Part shown: positions 32,314-32,816 of the stretch, one piece after another | Position numbering within the stretch: position 1 is the stretch's first letter | Layout of the letters: every line of letters starts with the position of its first letter | From: Myxococcales bacterium | Lineage (GTDB): Bacteria; Myxococcota; UBA796; SXON01 | Assembly: GCA_009692585.1 (NCBI GenBank) | Contig: SHYX01000048.1 | Location: 1-32,816 of the forward strand | DNA: 32,816 nucleotides | Reading direction: 5' to 3' | Program-made: the position numbers and the translations under genes | Notes under the pieces: generated by a model | Database searches by the model: none | Told to the model about the DNA's origin: nothing | What the model saw: the letters and a program-made list of their open reading frames with translations, nothing else

Positions 32314-32816
32314 CAGAGCACCGTGAACGCGAGGCTGGCACTGCCGGACGGCACGTCGGCCTGAACCGTGAGCGTGTAGCTGTCGACGCTGAGCGCGCCC
32401 CAGGGCTGGGCTTCCTCCGTCGAGGCCCCCGCCGCCAGCGTCCACGTGGTGATCACCGAGGCGCACGCCACCGCGACCCCCATGCCCATGCCGCTGCTGT
32501 CCGCCGTCTCCCACCCGGTGAACAGGCAGCTGGTCCCGGTCTCGAAGGTGACGTCCGACGCGCACGGGTTGGCCAGGATTGCGACCATCTCCAACCGGTC
32601 GCGCGGTCCGAAGCTCGTGGCCGAGGCCCCGCCGGTACGCACCTCGGCGCTCAGCACCATATCGGCGTCGGTGCACGCCCCCGCGCCGGTGTCGCCGGTG
32701 TCCTCGGTCCCGGTGTCGCCAGTGTCCTCGGTCCCGGTGTCGCCAGTGTCCTCGGTCCCGGTGTCGCCAGTGTCCTCGGTCCCGGTGTCGCCAGTGTCCT
32801 CGGTCCCGGTGTCGCC
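32313..32816 (-). CDS. Exported protein with Gly-Asp-Thr repeat linker and Ig-like domain (paralogue 1; 5' end outside window)
   Basis: The minus-strand frame is open to the window end, so the start and any signal peptide lie outside. Visible part: five copies of GDTGTEDT from a 24-bp tandem repeat, then a domain with LANPCASDVTFETGTSCLFT, SVITTWTLAAGAS and WGALSVDSYTLTVQAD. This is the same domain as in the downstream lipoprotein. The linker is the low-complexity Asp/Thr/Gly type that commonly follows the lipidated Cys in Myxococcota surface lipoproteins, so this is probably one too. The internal ATG at 32660 is not a good start because the frame upstream is clearly coding. Confidence 0.7.
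   Translation of the reverse strand, partial: GDTGTEDTGDTGTEDTGDTGTEDTGDTGTEDTGDTGTEDTGDTGAGACTDADMVLSAEVRTGGASATSFGPRDRLEMVAILANPCASDVTFETGTSCLFTGWETADSSGMGMGVAVACASVITTWTLAAGASTEEAQPWGALSVDSYTLTVQADVPSGSASLAFTVL
32697..32816. repeat. 24-bp tandem repeat, five units
   Basis: Five consecutive 24-bp units; units 2-5 are identical and unit 1 differs at its first base. A partial unit precedes at 32686-32696. The array reaches the window edge, so its full length is unknown. It encodes GDTGTEDT on the minus strand, in a protein linker, and keeps the frame (24 = 8 codons), so copy-number change would alter linker length without frameshift. Confidence 0.9.

Noticed and set aside
32686..32816. CRISPR-like array
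   Set aside because: The 24-bp units are contiguous with no spacers and lie in a coding frame; this is a protein-linker tandem repeat.

Overview
The window looks like a chromosomal piece from a high-GC Myxococcota-type (deltaproteobacterial) genome. The evidence is compositional and domain-based: GC-rich coding throughout, a secreted enzyme with a MopE-like acidic motif and a MYXO-CTERM-like tail, several lipoproteins with Asp/Thr/Gly-rich (DTGDTG-type) linkers, a CotH-family protein, and many short-signal lipoproteins. No rRNA, tRNA, CRISPR array, integrase or transposase was recognised.

Layout. 1-4.1 kb: the 3' end of a deoxyhypusine-synthase-family gene, a decayed minus-strand remnant, a UMF1/Atg22-type transporter, and a PlsC-type acyltransferase frame broken by two in-frame stop codons and bracketed by two copies of a palindromic element. 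4.1-9.5 kb: housekeeping and signalling genes: eukaryotic-type NADP isocitrate dehydrogenase, a Tat-exported sulfite-oxidase-family molybdoenzyme, a CheX-like protein with two single-domain response regulators downstream of ribulose-phosphate epimerase, and an alpha/beta hydrolase. 9.5-10.2 kb: a VapBC toxin-antitoxin pair with a readable, probably leaderless promoter. 10.2-11.7 kb: fmt and def, the formyl-methionine pair. 11.9-15.4 kb: a translationally coupled trio of a DegT/DnrJ aminotransferase and two radical-SAM proteins, which looks like a small biosynthetic operon. 15.8-22.1 kb: a polytopic membrane protein, a lipoprotein, a CotH-kinase-family protein and a phosphodiester glycosidase, separated by repeat-containing intergenic DNA. 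22.2-23.3 kb: a second VapBC pair next to a possible truncated gene. 23.3-32.8 kb: one long minus-strand run of nine genes. In transcription order these are two paralogous lipoproteins, a sulfatase-like protein, a signal-anchor protein, a polytopic membrane protein, a second signal-anchor protein paralogous to the first, an SGNH hydrolase, a DUF4157 plus papain-like protease protein, and a small exported protein. Several junctions overlap (TGATG, ATGA, GTGA types), so much of this run is probably co-transcribed.

The most notable object is the DUF4157 (HEAAH) protein at 23850-25082, which carries a separate Cys-His-Asp papain/transglutaminase-like centre. DUF4157 is known as the conserved domain of extracellular contractile injection system (eCIS) associated proteins, so this may be an effector; the coupled exported protein would be a natural accessory or immunity candidate. 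The 3' end of that exported gene is duplicated about 3.2 kb away, and over 32 codons the two copies differ at nine sites, all synonymous. Other points of interest are the doubly interrupted acyltransferase frame, the two paralogous signal-anchor proteins flanking a polytopic membrane protein, and a sulfatase-like protein with Cys at the usual first metal-ligand Asp. All function calls are by reading motifs; no database search was possible.
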